A DNA stretch of 64,000 nucleotides, from contig JAMIIV010000004.1 of assembly GCA_035913415.1 (NCBI GenBank), positions 118,321 through 182,320 of the forward strand. Reading direction: 5' to 3'. Position numbers and translations under genes: made by a program. The notes beneath the pieces were generated by a model. The model saw nothing but the letters and a program-made list of their open reading frames with translations. It had not been told where the DNA came from and did no database searches. This stretch comes from UBA5070 sp035913415. Lineage in GTDB: Bacteria; Fibrobacterota; Fibrobacteria; UBA5070. Below, piece by piece: positions 51,125-59,441 of the stretch; the first letter of the stretch is position 1, and every line of letters starts with the position of its first letter.

Positions 51125-53317
51125 TCAGCGGTGCCCGCGTCCGCGGGAGGAGGGGCCCTTGCCTCGGCCTCCCTGTGAGGGCCGGCCGGCCCCCGGCCGT
51201 GCGAACGGCTTGGGGGCGTCGTTGCGCGGGGCGGGAGCATCGCGGGTGCCGCGCGAGGCGCGCTGGAACCGGGAGTCTTCGCGGTCGTCGCGGGAGGGAC
51301 GTCGGAATCCGTCGTCGTGGTCGTGGCGGGAACGACGGTCGTCGCCGGCCCAGCCCTGTGCCGCACCGGGGCGCGGTGGAGGAACGGGCATCGGCGCGGG
51401 AAGGTCGCCGGGCTCGAAGTCGACCCAGCCCTGCACGGGCTCGGCCTGGGCCAGACGCACCTTCACGGTGTCGCCCACGCGCAGCACACGGCCGGTGCGT
51501 TTGCCCACCAGTTCGGAGCGCTGCTCGTCGAATTCCCAGAAGTCGTCGCGCATGCGCTTGACGTGCATCATGCCTTCGGCCCAGGGGTTCTGCAACTGCA
51601 CGAACACGCCGATGGGCTCGCAGCCGGTGATGCGGCCTTCGAAGAGGTCGCCCACGCGCTCGCGCAGGATCCAGGCGGCGCAGCACTTGTTGCCCGAGCG
51701 CTCGGCTTTCACGGTGGCGTCTTCCCGTCCCGAGACGTGGGTGGCCAAGCGGCGCACGTTGGGGGCCCAGCGGGCGGGGATGTCTTCGCCCCGCAGGTGG
51801 GCCTTGATGACCCGGTGGGTCCAGAGGTCGGGGTATCTACGGATGGGCGAGGTGTAGTGGGCGTAGTGGGTCCAGCCCAGAGCGAAGTGGCCCATGCAGT
51901 CGGCGCTGTAGCGGGCCTTCTTCATGGAACGCACGACCTTGGTCTGCAGGGGCACGGGGATCTTGCCGTCGGAGAGCAGATCTGCCAACCACTTCTGGGC
52001 CAGGGGGCGGACGTTGGTGGGGTTCTCGTCACCGGCCGATCGCGAGGGCTTCCAGGCGGGCAGGCCCAGCAGGCGGGCCCAACCCGAGATGTTCGCGAGG
52101 GATTCGTCTTCGGGTGGTTCATGCACGCGGTGCAGACCCGGCAGCATGGCTTCGTCCAGCAGCCGCGCGCAGCAGCGGTTGGCGGCCAACATGGCCTCTT
52201 CGATCCAGCGGTGGCTGGGCAGACGCTCCTGGACACGGGCGTCGGTGGGCTCGCCGTTGCGGTCGAAGACGATCTTGGGCTCGGGGAGGTCGAATTCCAG
52301 GAGGCTCTCCTGCTTGCGCTGGGCCGTCAGGGCGTCGGCGCAGGCCTTCAGGCGGAGCAGGGCCTCGTCGCCGCGGTCGGCGAGTTCCTGGGCCTTCTCG
52401 TAGGCCAGGAAACGGCGCACACGCACCACCGATTCGAAGAACCGGAAGGAAAGGATGTCCCCTTCGCGCCCGATCTCCATGCGGCAGGTCAGGGCCAGGC
52501 GGTCTTTGCCGTCCAGCAGGGAGCACAGGTCTGCCGCCAGGTTCTGGGGCAGCATGGTGTGGGCTGTCCAGGGCAGGTAGGTGGTGAAGGAGCGCTTCAC
52601 CGCGTTCTTGTCCAGGGCCGAGGCCTCGGGGATGTAGTGCGAGACGTCGGCGATGTGCACGTCCAGGCGCCAACCGTGTTGGGATTCCGTGACCGCCACG
52701 GCGTCGTCGTGGTCGTGGGCGTCCCAGGGGTCGATGGTGCAGACGTCGTCCAAGCGGCAGTCCAGGCGCCCCTCGAAATCGGCCTCGGTAGGCTCGGAGT
52801 AGCTGGCGGCCTGCTCCAGCACGGGTTTGGAGAAGGGGCCGGGGAGTTCCTGGGCCTCGGTGAACAGTTGCACGACCTTCTTCCACGAAGGCCCGACATA
52901 CCGATGGCTCCAGCCTTCCCCTTCGCGGGGGAGGGGGGTGGTCTCGGGGGCGCGAGCGGAACGCGCCGGCTTGGGGGCCGGTGGGGTCTCGGGCTCGCCG
53001 GAGGCTTCGAAGGCGTCGTGGCGCACGGACTTGCGCTGGGTGCGCGATTCCGTGTCGCGTGCCTCGCGTTTGGTGGTGCGGTTCTTGCCCTGGGCCTGGA
53101 TGGGGTGGATGCGATCGCGGGCGCCGATGCGGAGCTGGCCGTCTTCCAGGAGGGTGGCCAGGGCGTCTTGGAGAGCCGGGACCTGCTCCTTGGGCACGTT
53201 CAGCATGTGCCGCACCTCGCGGAAGGTGTGTCCCGCGTACCCCTCGGCGTGTACAAGTTCCATCAGTTCCTGGGCGAAGTTCCTCCGCAGGTGCTTGGAT
53301 TTCCAGTTCCCGGCCAT
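51125..53317 (-). CDS. rnr: RNase R-like 3'-5' exoribonuclease lacking recognisable cold-shock domains, with RG-rich tail
   Basis: 730 residues from an ATG at 53317 with AAAGGAG seven bases upstream. The N-terminus (about 1-70) resembles the RNase R helix-turn-helix domain. Then, instead of two cold-shock domains, there is a low-complexity linker of about 70 residues (KNRTTKREARDTES onward). The RNB catalytic domain follows with the metal site in TIDPWDAHDHDDAVAV (about 190-204) and the C-terminal RNB signature HYAHYTSPIRRYPDLWTHR. An S1 domain (LFEGRITGCEPIGVFVQL) and a long RG/RS-rich, disordered tail follow. It degrades structured RNA, mRNA and rRNA. Missing cold-shock domains set it apart from E. 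coli RNase R, whose active site lies about 80 residues further in. RNase II is an alternative label. Confidence 0.85.
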   Translation of the reverse strand: MAGNWKSKHLRRNFAQELMELVHAEGYAGHTFREVRHMLNVPKEQVPALQDALATLLEDGQLRIGARDRIHPIQAQGKNRTTKREARDTESRTQRKSVRHDAFEASGEPETPPAPKPARSARAPETTPLPREGEGWSHRYVGPSWKKVVQLFTEAQELPGPFSKPVLEQAASYSEPTEADFEGRLDCRLDDVCTIDPWDAHDHDDAVAVTESQHGWRLDVHIADVSHYIPEASALDKNAVKRSFTTYLPWTAHTMLPQNLAADLCSLLDGKDRLALTCRMEIGREGDILSFRFFESVVRVRRFLAYEKAQELADRGDEALLRLKACADALTAQRKQESLLEFDLPEPKIVFDRNGEPTDARVQERLPSHRWIEEAMLAANRCCARLLDEAMLPGLHRVHEPPEDESLANISGWARLLGLPAWKPSRSAGDENPTNVRPLAQKWLADLLSDGKIPVPLQTKVVRSMKKARYSADCMGHFALGWTHYAHYTSPIRRYPDLWTHRVIKAHLRGEDIPARWAPNVRRLATHVSGREDATVKAERSGNKCCAAWILRERVGDLFEGRITGCEPIGVFVQLQNPWAEGMMHVKRMRDDFWEFDEQRSELVGKRTGRVLRVGDTVKVRLAQAEPVQGWVDFEPGDLPAPMPVPPPRPGAAQGWAGDDRRSRHDHDDGFRRPSRDDREDSRFQRASRGTRDAPAPRNDAPKPFARPGAGRPSQGGRGKGPSSRGRGHR

Positions 53318-53546
53318 GGCGCGCTCCTTTCAACGATCGGGGGCCATTCCGCTACCGCACCAGGCTCCATGGCCCCGATTTCGTCGGAGCCATGGGCACA
53401 GGCGGCGCACCGAACCGGCGGTCCCATTGCGCATTCCTCCATCAATGGTACCACCGAGAAGGCCCCAGGTGGACGGATTCCGGTGAAAGGTGGCGCGACG
53501 GCGGGGTTTGTTCCGGTGGCCGCCTATTTCGGCGGTGGAACACCCC

Positions 53547-53655
53547 GGTGGTCGAGCTTTCCAGAGGCCGAACATTCCGGTGGTCGAGCCTGTCGAGACC
53601 AGCCGCGGTGGGTCTCGACAAGCTCGACCACCGATCCCCTCTCGACCACCGATCC
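53547..53655. repeat. Palindromic and tandem GGTGGTCGAG repeats in a 363-bp gene-free stretch
   Basis: Between the RNase R gene and the DUF4139-like gene (53318-53680) I see no gene. The stretch holds CCGGTGGTCGAGC at about 53545 and 53577, the inverted pair GGTGGTCGAGCCTGTCGAGA with TCTCGACAAGCTCGACCACC (53579-53632), and two direct copies of CTCGACCACCGATCC (53623-53637, 53641-53655). Such GTCGAGAC-type palindromes act as dispersed repeat/REP-like elements in other GC-rich genomes. Both genes are read on the minus strand. Confidence 0.65.
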
Positions 53656-53680
53656 ATGGTTCGATCACCGGGGACGAGGT

Positions 53681-55102
53681 CTATTTCCAACTGGCGTGGT
53701 AGGTGTAGCGGACGCTGGCCTGGCCTCCGGCCGGGACCTTCACCTTGAACACGATGGTCGAGGCGTCGCGCTTCTCGAAAGGCAGCGAATTCTCCTTCAC
53801 GCGCCAGGTGGGCCAGGCCTGGTGCTCCACGACGTCGATCTCGACGGCCTCGGATTTGGCGTTGCGCAGGTCGATGCGGACGGTTTCCGTCTTCTGGCGG
53901 TCCTGCTGGTCGGACGATTCGACGGTGCGGGATCCGCGCAGGTCGAAGGCCTGCCCCAGGGCCAGGCGGAGGGTGTCGCCAGACGGCGTGTGGTCGATGC
54001 CGTCTTCGCCCACGAACTGGAGGCTTCCGGAGCGGTCGCGGGTGTACACACGCACCACGCCCTTGGGCAGAGGCAGGCCCAGGTGGCGGTCCTTGCGGTT
54101 GGGGACCTCGAGGATCACGCCGCACTTGAGCCCCTGACGAGTATCACTCTCGCGGGTCCACCACCAATAGCGGGAGTAGAGCGATTCGTCGAACACGAAG
54201 CGCTTGCGGGATCCGGCGTCTTGCGCCGAGAGGAACGAGACCTGCTTCTGCTCCTTGTCGAGGATATCCGTGGGGCGCTGCAGTTCGTAGAGGTGGTATT
54301 CCATCAGGCCCTGTTCCTGGAACTGGGGCGGGGCCGGCATGGACCGGCCCATGGGCATCGAGGCGAGCATGGGCGTCGCGTAGTCGACATCCTCCTTGTA
54401 CATCCGCCGAGCGGGTTCGCGCCAGCGGTTGACGTCGCCGGCCACCAGCTTGAGGGTGGCTCCGGGGTAGGAGGTGCCCGACTGGTTGTTGAGGGTGACC
54501 AGGCCGTCGAGGTCGACCGACGAACCCGTGGAATCGGTGATCGCCACGTAGTCGGCGCGCCAGGACAGTCCCGAGCAGAGGTAGCGCAGTTCGGCATCGG
54601 TCCGGCCGCCCTTGTCGGACTGCACGTCCAGCACCAGGGTGGGTTTCACGAGCAGTCCTTCGGGGAGGCTGGGGAGCACCACGCGTCCGGGAGGGTCCAG
54701 CAGGATGCGGCCACCGCTGGCGAACGAGGTGATGCGTTCTCCTTCCACAGACAGAATCCGTCCTCGAAGGGTGGTGGAGACCACGCGGCCGTCCTGGGCG
54801 GGCGTTTCCTGGACCAGGTCGACCTCCTTGCCCACGTACTTGGCCAGCAGCACCGAGCGGCTCACCAGGTCGAAGCGGTAGTTCTGCTCCAGGGCCCAGG
54901 CCGTGGGACTGCCGAACACCGCCGAGGTGGTCTCGAGGGTCTGGGCGACCCCGTCCCACGAAAACGAGGACCTTCCCTTGGGCAGGTCGATTTCGCGTCG
55001 GTCCTTCACCAAGGCCAGGTCGTTGTTGTAGATGGTGAGCTCGGTGGCGGCGAAGGCCGCGGGAACGAGCAGGGCAAAGGCGAGGGCGAAGGGACGGCGC
55101 AT
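53681..55102 (-). CDS. DUF4139-like secreted protein
   Basis: 473 residues. Signal peptide MRRPFALAFALLVPAAFA, then ATELTIYNNDLALVKDRREI with DLPKG, an opening characteristic of the DUF4139 family (mucoidy-inhibitor-like and related proteins). The rest is beta-strand-rich, with RYLCSGLSWRADYVAITD as the family's conserved Y-x-x-x-G-x-x-W-x-x-x-Y segment, and ends in SVRYTYHASWK. No catalytic residues are recognisable. Family members are periplasmic or surface proteins of unknown function. GGAGGT lies three bases before the ATG, a slightly short spacing. The gene stands alone, with a REP-like stretch downstream and a divergent shikimate-kinase-like gene upstream. Confidence 0.78.
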   Translation of the reverse strand: MRRPFALAFALLVPAAFAATELTIYNNDLALVKDRREIDLPKGRSSFSWDGVAQTLETTSAVFGSPTAWALEQNYRFDLVSRSVLLAKYVGKEVDLVQETPAQDGRVVSTTLRGRILSVEGERITSFASGGRILLDPPGRVVLPSLPEGLLVKPTLVLDVQSDKGGRTDAELRYLCSGLSWRADYVAITDSTGSSVDLDGLVTLNNQSGTSYPGATLKLVAGDVNRWREPARRMYKEDVDYATPMLASMPMGRSMPAPPQFQEQGLMEYHLYELQRPTDILDKEQKQVSFLSAQDAGSRKRFVFDESLYSRYWWWTRESDTRQGLKCGVILEVPNRKDRHLGLPLPKGVVRVYTRDRSGSLQFVGEDGIDHTPSGDTLRLALGQAFDLRGSRTVESSDQQDRQKTETVRIDLRNAKSEAVEIDVVEHQAWPTWRVKENSLPFEKRDASTIVFKVKVPAGGQASVRYTYHASWK

Positions 55103-55245
55103 GGGACCTCCACGGGTGGAACCCTTGAAATAGGTGTCCGCGTCGCTTCGGGCAACGGTCGGCGCCGGATCCCCCCGGCATGGCGGTCTCTTGGTGTGTA
55201 CATGCCAGGTCCCATCCCGAGGATGGAGGTTCTATTCTTGTCGTC

Positions 55246-55812
55246 GTGAAATCCGTGATCCTGATCGGCATGCCGGGCTCCGGCAAGAGCACCATCGGTG
55301 TCCTCCTGGCCAAGGAGCTGCGCCGCAATTTCGTCGACACCGACCTGCTGATCCAGGAACGGACCGGACGCGCCCTGCAAGACATCCTCGACGAAGACGG
55401 CATTCCCGCCTTTCTGGCCATCGAAGCCGAAGCGGTGGTGGCCTACCAACCCCGGGGGGAGATCGTCGCCACGGGGGGGTCGGTGGTCTATTCCGAAGCT
55501 GCCATGCGGCACCTGGCGGAGCACGGCGTGTGCGTGTACCTCGAATGTTCCCACGAGGTCCTCGAAGAACGCTTGTCCAACCTGGACAGCCGCGGGGTGG
55601 TCCGCCATCCCGGGCAGTCGGTTGCCGATCTGCTGGCCGAACGCCAGCCGTTGTACCTTCGCTGGGCTGTCATCACCGTGCCCAACGCGCATGAACACCA
55701 CGGCGAGACCGTGCGCGAACTGGCCGCGGCGCTGCGCCCGCTGCTGGGAGACGTCTCCCCTTCGGCGCCCGCCGCACCGGTTCTCACAACGCCATTGACG
55801 CCAGGGACTTGA
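55246..55812 (+). CDS. aroK: Shikimate kinase-like P-loop kinase
   Basis: 188 residues if the GTG at 55246 is the start; the GGAGGT at 55225-55230 is 15 bases away, which is long, so the true start is uncertain. Walker A is LIGMPGSGKSTIG, followed by RNFVDTDLLIQERTGRALQD (the substrate-binding D-x-D of shikimate kinases) and EIVATGGSVVYSEAAM, where the family's GGG loop reads GGS. The lid region DSRGVVRHPGQS and LLAERQPLYLRW (Arg for the adenine) fit. It should phosphorylate shikimate in aromatic amino-acid synthesis; the GGS change leaves room for another small-molecule kinase. Promoter and tetR gene follow directly. Confidence 0.72.
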   Translation: MKSVILIGMPGSGKSTIGVLLAKELRRNFVDTDLLIQERTGRALQDILDEDGIPAFLAIEAEAVVAYQPRGEIVATGGSVVYSEAAMRHLAEHGVCVYLECSHEVLEERLSNLDSRGVVRHPGQSVADLLAERQPLYLRWAVITVPNAHEHHGETVRELAAALRPLLGDVSPSAPAAPVLTTPLTPGT

Positions 55813-55838
55813 CCCGGGTTTCCTCGGGGTGATAGAAT
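55809..55838 (+). promoter_or_regulatory. Sigma70-type promoter of the TetR regulator gene
   Basis: TTGACC at 55809-55814, an 18-base spacer and TAGAAT at 55833-55838, each five of six to consensus. The -35 box overlaps the end of the shikimate-kinase-like gene. Start of transcription is expected near 55845. Confidence 0.7.
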
Positions 55839-55851
55839 CGTCTCCTGAACG

Positions 55852-55867
55852 GTCGGGAATTCCCGAC
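55852..55867. promoter_or_regulatory. Operator candidate: 16-bp perfect palindrome before tetR-like gene
   Basis: GTCGGGAATTCCCGAC, a perfect palindrome about 14 bases after the -10 box and 28 before the ATG of the TetR-like regulator. A TetR dimer bound here would block its own promoter; autoregulation is the usual arrangement. Confidence 0.6.
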
Positions 55868-55895
55868 TGCGACCCCAATGAACGGGGGAGGAACG

Positions 55896-56549
55896 ATGGA
55901 TCGCGAAGCCGTGAGAGCGAAAATCGTCCGCAAGGCGGCAGAGGAGATGCTCGTGCGTGGGTACACCCGCGTCACGATGGATGACATCGCCTCCGGGCTC
56001 GGGATGAGCAAGAAGACTCTCTACCGGGTTTTCCCGGGCAAACGGGAAATGCTGATGGCCGTGCTGTCGGAGGTGACGGGAGAGATCGAACGCGGGCTGC
56101 TCGCCTTGACCGCGCGCACCGATTTCGACTTCATCGAGAAGCTGCGTCGGGTCATGGAGTACGTGGGGGTGCAGTACTCGCGCCTGGGGGAGGGGTTCGT
56201 CGAAGACTTGCGCACTTCGGAGTCCGACATCCTGCGCAACCTGGAGCGGTTCCGGGAAGATCTGGTGCACCGGTACTTCCGGCAACTGATCGAGGAAGGA
56301 ATCCAGAAGGGCGCCTTCCGTTCGGACATCGATCCGCGCGTGCTGGCCATGGTGTACCTGGCTTCCATCCGCCACATCCTCAATCCCAGGGTCATCATCG
56401 AGCTGGGGACCACGGCGCTTCGAACCTACGATTCGATCTTCCGCCTGTTGTTCGAGGGCATGCTCACCGACGACGCCCGCTCCCGGTACCGAGTCAGCCT
56501 CGGTGGTAGTCCGGTGGTGGGCACACTCGGCGAGGCCGTCGCGGCGTGA
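55896..56549 (+). CDS. TetR/AcrR family transcriptional regulator
   Basis: 217 residues from the ATG at 55896, with GGAGG five bases upstream. The N-terminal helix-turn-helix is classic: VRKAAEEMLVRGYTRVTMDD with IASGLGMSKKTLYRVFPGK, the recognition helix being GMSKKTLYRVF. The C-terminal ligand-binding part (about 60-217) is helical with a RYFRQLIEEGIQKGAFRSDI segment typical of TetR dimer interfaces. It is preceded by its own promoter and palindrome and is convergent with the lipoprotein gene. The target genes beyond itself are unknown; no efflux pump lies next to it. Confidence 0.88.
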   Translation: MDREAVRAKIVRKAAEEMLVRGYTRVTMDDIASGLGMSKKTLYRVFPGKREMLMAVLSEVTGEIERGLLALTARTDFDFIEKLRRVMEYVGVQYSRLGEGFVEDLRTSESDILRNLERFREDLVHRYFRQLIEEGIQKGAFRSDIDPRVLAMVYLASIRHILNPRVIIELGTTALRTYDSIFRLLFEGMLTDDARSRYRVSLGGSPVVGTLGEAVAA

Positions 56550-56554
56550 TGGAG

Positions 56555-56581
56555 TTCCTCCCCGCTTTGGGCGGGGAGGAA
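56555..56581. terminator. Bidirectional hairpin between tetR-like gene and lipoprotein gene
   Basis: TTCCTCCCCGC and GCGGGGAGGAA form an 11-bp perfect stem with a TTTGG loop between the two convergent stops. The A/T-rich outer arms could serve as the U-tract in both directions. Confidence 0.55.
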
Positions 56582-56586
56582 TCGGT

Positions 56587-57003
56587 TCACTTGGCGGTGT
56601 TCGCGGTCGGGACGGCCATGGAAAGACCGGCCGCTTCGAAGGCCGCGGCGTTGGCAGGATTGCGGGGAGCCTCGTCGAGGATCCAGCGGTATTCCTTCCA
56701 GCCGAGCAATCCGGCCTTGCGGGAGGCCAGATCGCGGGCGTTCTCCTGCTGCGCGGCCAGGATGCCCATGCGCTCGGGAGAGACCTTCAGCGATTCCTCG
56801 AAGACGGAGTCGATCAGGCGGACCAGGGAATCCGCTTGGCGCCAGCGCGCGGCGCGCTCGGGCTGGAGAAGACCGTCGGAGGGAATGGAGAATTCCTTGG
56901 GCTTGGGAGGAGGAGGAGGCGGAGCCTTCTCTTCTTCTTCCTTGTTGCAGGCCGAGAACGCCAGAGTGGAGGCGAGCAGGGCGGTGAGCAGACGGCGATT
57001 CAT
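56587..57003 (-). CDS. Small lipoprotein with Pro-rich N-terminal segment
   Basis: 138 residues from the ATG at 57003, which overlaps the stop of the coiled-coil gene (ATGA). A lipoprotein signal is clear: NRRLLTALLASTLAFSAC with Cys at the lipobox (FSAC). Directly after it come a run of Glu/Lys and Pro residues (NKEEEEKAPPPPPPKPK), a flexible tether. The remaining part is helical (ERAARWRQADSLVRLIDSV). I recognise no family; a periplasmic tether or scaffold is possible. Confidence 0.68.
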   Translation of the reverse strand: MNRRLLTALLASTLAFSACNKEEEEKAPPPPPPKPKEFSIPSDGLLQPERAARWRQADSLVRLIDSVFEESLKVSPERMGILAAQQENARDLASRKAGLLGWKEYRWILDEAPRNPANAAAFEAAGLSMAVPTANTAK

Positions 57004-57185
57004 GGGCTGGCCTTCCGGCGACTGGTGACGGTACGCGCACCTCCGAGGGTCTCGAGCTCGTGCTCCAGGTCCGCGATGGCTTTCACGTGTTCGCGGAGAC
57101 GGGATTTGAGCTCGCCGAGCTGGGCGTTCCGGCGCCGTTTCAGCTCGGCCTCGAGGGCTTCGATGGGCAGATTCTGGAGATCCAT
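57000..57185 (-). CDS. Small coiled-coil protein (61 aa)
   Basis: Starts MDLQNLPIEALEAELKRRRN and continues as one heptad-like helix (LKSRLREHVKAIADLEHELE), ending in a basic tail TVTSRRKASP. GGAG lies about nine bases before the ATG. Its stop overlaps the lipoprotein start (ATGA), so the two are translated together. No named family; too short for confident assignment. Confidence 0.55.
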   Translation of the reverse strand: MDLQNLPIEALEAELKRRRNAQLGELKSRLREHVKAIADLEHELETLGGARTVTSRRKASP

Positions 57186-57255
57186 GGACTACGCTCCGGT
57201 GCGGAGTGGCGTCCCCCAAGGGTAACTCTCCCGAGGAGGGAAGGCAATCGGGGCT

Positions 57256-58503
57256 TCAGGTGCGGCGAAGTACGGCCAGGAAGAACCCGTCGCCGTCCTG
57301 GCCGCCGGGCAGCCTGGTTTCTGCGGATTCGATGTGGCATCCGGGCAGCGATTCCACCACCTTGAGGCCTTCTTCCGGCTCGGTCGAGCACACCGAGTAG
57401 GCGAGCAGGCCGCCCTGGCGCAGGCATGGGAGTGCGTTTTCCAGCAACGCGCGCTGGAGCTTCCCGTGGCGTCGGGGATCGTCGGGGCGCAGTCGCCACC
57501 GGGCTTCGGGGCGGCGCGAGAGCACACCCAGGTTGGAGCAGGGGGCGTCGAGAAGGATGGCGTCGAGGGAGCCCTCGCGCACCGCAGGACGGGTTCCGTC
57601 AGCGACCGCGACCAGGCCGGAAACACCCAGACGACGGAATCCGTCTTGGGTGCGCCGTTGGCGGGTGGGGGAGAGGTCCATGGCCAGGCAGCGCACGCCT
57701 TCGAGGTCGCCGTGGTCGTGCAGGCAGGCCAGCTTGCCGCCGGGAGCGGCGCAGAAGTCGGCAAGCACCATGCCGGGGCGCAGGAAGCCCGACAGCGAGA
57801 GGGCCGCCAGACCCGACGAGGGATCCTGGAAGGAGACGGTGCCGTCGCGGAAGGCGTCGGAGCCGAGGATGCGTTCGCGCGAGGTGTCCAACCGCCGGAA
57901 GAAACCCTCGTGCAGGCGAGCGGTCTCGGCGGGAGGGTCCCACGGCAGGAGAGGGGAGCCGGGGCGCACGCGCACCCAGACTTCGGGGTCGGCTGAACCG
58001 GCCTCCAGCATGCTCCGGGTGGTCTCGGGGCCGTGGCGCTTGAGCCAGCGGGTCACGAGCCATTCGGGATGGGAATACCGCACCGCCAAGGAGGGGGCGT
58101 CGTCGCCCTGGGGGTCGTCCCAGGGGGTGTACACTGCCCGCCGCAGGACGGCATTGACCAGTCCGGGCGCGCCGCGGCCGAAACCGTCGTGGGCCATTTC
58201 CACCGACAGGTGGACGGCCGCATGGGGCGGGATGCGATCCAGAATGTGGCACTGGGCAAGCCCCAGGCGCAACAGCCAGCGCAAAGGCTCCGGGGTGGTG
58301 CCGCGCAGGAAGCGATCCAGGTGGTGGTCCAGGCGGGCCTTCCAGCGCACCGTGGCCAGGGCGCTTTCCATGGCCAGGGCGCGGTCGCGCGGAAGCAGGC
58401 CCTGGCAGTGGCGGCCAAGGCTGTCGGCGACGAACAGACCCTGTTCGGAGAAGTCGAGCAGGCTCTCGAGGGCGGCGCGGCGGGCGGCGAGTCCTTCGAT
58501 CAT
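57256..58503 (-). CDS. rsmB: 16S rRNA (cytosine(967)-C(5))-methyltransferase RsmB
   Basis: 415 residues from an ATG at 58503 overlapping the fmt stop (ATGA). The N-terminal third is an NusB-like helical domain (LLDFSEQGLFVADSLG onward). The C-terminal methyltransferase has the SAM loop MVLADFCAAPGGKLACL, then VADGTRPAVREGSLDAILLD, the first catalytic Cys in DAPCSNLGVLSRRPEARW and the second in AYSVCSTEPEEGL. RsmB makes m5C967 in 16S rRNA. The Asn of the usual PEEN is absent (PEEG). Last gene of the five-gene overlapping operon, and the adjacency to fmt is conserved in many bacteria. Confidence 0.88.
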   Translation of the reverse strand: MIEGLAARRAALESLLDFSEQGLFVADSLGRHCQGLLPRDRALAMESALATVRWKARLDHHLDRFLRGTTPEPLRWLLRLGLAQCHILDRIPPHAAVHLSVEMAHDGFGRGAPGLVNAVLRRAVYTPWDDPQGDDAPSLAVRYSHPEWLVTRWLKRHGPETTRSMLEAGSADPEVWVRVRPGSPLLPWDPPAETARLHEGFFRRLDTSRERILGSDAFRDGTVSFQDPSSGLAALSLSGFLRPGMVLADFCAAPGGKLACLHDHGDLEGVRCLAMDLSPTRQRRTQDGFRRLGVSGLVAVADGTRPAVREGSLDAILLDAPCSNLGVLSRRPEARWRLRPDDPRRHGKLQRALLENALPCLRQGGLLAYSVCSTEPEEGLKVVESLPGCHIESAETRLPGGQDGDGFFLAVLRRT

Positions 58504-59441
58504 CGCAGCACCGGATTCTGTCCGCGGAATCCGTGGAACCAGTCGAGGCCGGTTCGCCGGGGCTTCCCTTCGGCCTGCACCTCCACCAGCTCGAGCGCAC
58601 CGTCCAGGCAGGAGACGCCCACGCCTCCTTCGGGGAGGAGCTCCAGCTCTCCGGCCGCGACGTCGAGGTTGCGGCCCAGGTCCCGGGTGCGCCAGATTTT
58701 CAGCCGTACAACTCCGGTGTCGAGGGTGTGGGCTTCAGTCCAGCAACCGGGGGCAGGGTTGAACGCGCGGATCTTGTTGTGCAGGTCCGTGGCAGGAAGG
58801 TCCCAGTTCAAACGCCCCTCCTCGGGGCGGAGCTTGGGCGCGCGGGTGGCCTGCGCAGGGTCCTGGCGTTCGCCGCTGGGGGCGGGCACGGCCGAAAGCA
58901 TCAGGAGAGCTTCGTCGAGGGCCGGGCCTCCGAGGTCTCCCAGTCGGGCCAGGACCTCGCCGGAGGTCTCGTCGGGGCCGACGTCGATCTGGCGACGCAG
59001 GAGGATGCCGCCCGTGTCGACTCCGGAATCGAGGCGGAAGACCGTCAGGCCGGTGGTGGTTTCGCCTGCCTCGACGGAGCGCTGGACCGGTGCGGCCCCG
59101 CGCCAGCGGGGTAGCAGGGAGCCATGCAGGTTGACGGCTCCCAATGTCGTGGTGGCCAGCACCGAGTCGGGGAGAACCACAAAGGCGACCAGCACGAGCA
59201 CATCCGCCTGGAGACCGCGGAGCCAGGCGGCGAACGCGGGGTCCTTGACGTCGGGAATCTCGTGGACGGGCAAACCCAGCTCCAGGGCCGTCGCTTTGAC
59301 GGCGGTGGGATGGGCCTTGAGTCCTCGCCCCATGATGCGATCGGGGTGGGTGCCCACGGCGAGGATTTCGTGCGTAGTGCCGGCCAGGTGGCGCAAGCAG
59401 CTCGCTGCCACCGGAGGCGTCCCCAGGAAGACGATTTTCAT
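58500..59441 (-). CDS. fmt: Methionyl-tRNA formyltransferase
   Basis: 313 residues from the ATG at 59441, which overlaps the plsC stop (ATGA); upstream reading only continues into that gene. It formylates initiator Met-tRNA with 10-formyl-tetrahydrofolate. Segments: KIVFLGTPPVAASCLRHL, the catalytic motif NLHGSLLPRWRGAAPVQRS (with N, H and the SLLP loop), TTGLTVFRLDSGVDTGGIL, and a C-terminal OB-type domain (IRAFNPAPGCWTEAHTL). Length is normal. Located between plsC and rsmB. Confidence 0.95.
   Translation of the reverse strand: MKIVFLGTPPVAASCLRHLAGTTHEILAVGTHPDRIMGRGLKAHPTAVKATALELGLPVHEIPDVKDPAFAAWLRGLQADVLVLVAFVVLPDSVLATTTLGAVNLHGSLLPRWRGAAPVQRSVEAGETTTGLTVFRLDSGVDTGGILLRRQIDVGPDETSGEVLARLGDLGGPALDEALLMLSAVPAPSGERQDPAQATRAPKLRPEEGRLNWDLPATDLHNKIRAFNPAPGCWTEAHTLDTGVVRLKIWRTRDLGRNLDVAAGELELLPEGGVGVSCLDGALELVEVQAEGKPRRTGLDWFHGFRGQNPVLR

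Noticed and set aside
51317..55249. Plus-strand open frame of 1310 codons
   Set aside because: It runs antisense through the RNase R and DUF4139-like genes and the repeat stretch between them; both genes have motifs, signal peptide or ribosome binding sites, the long frame has none.
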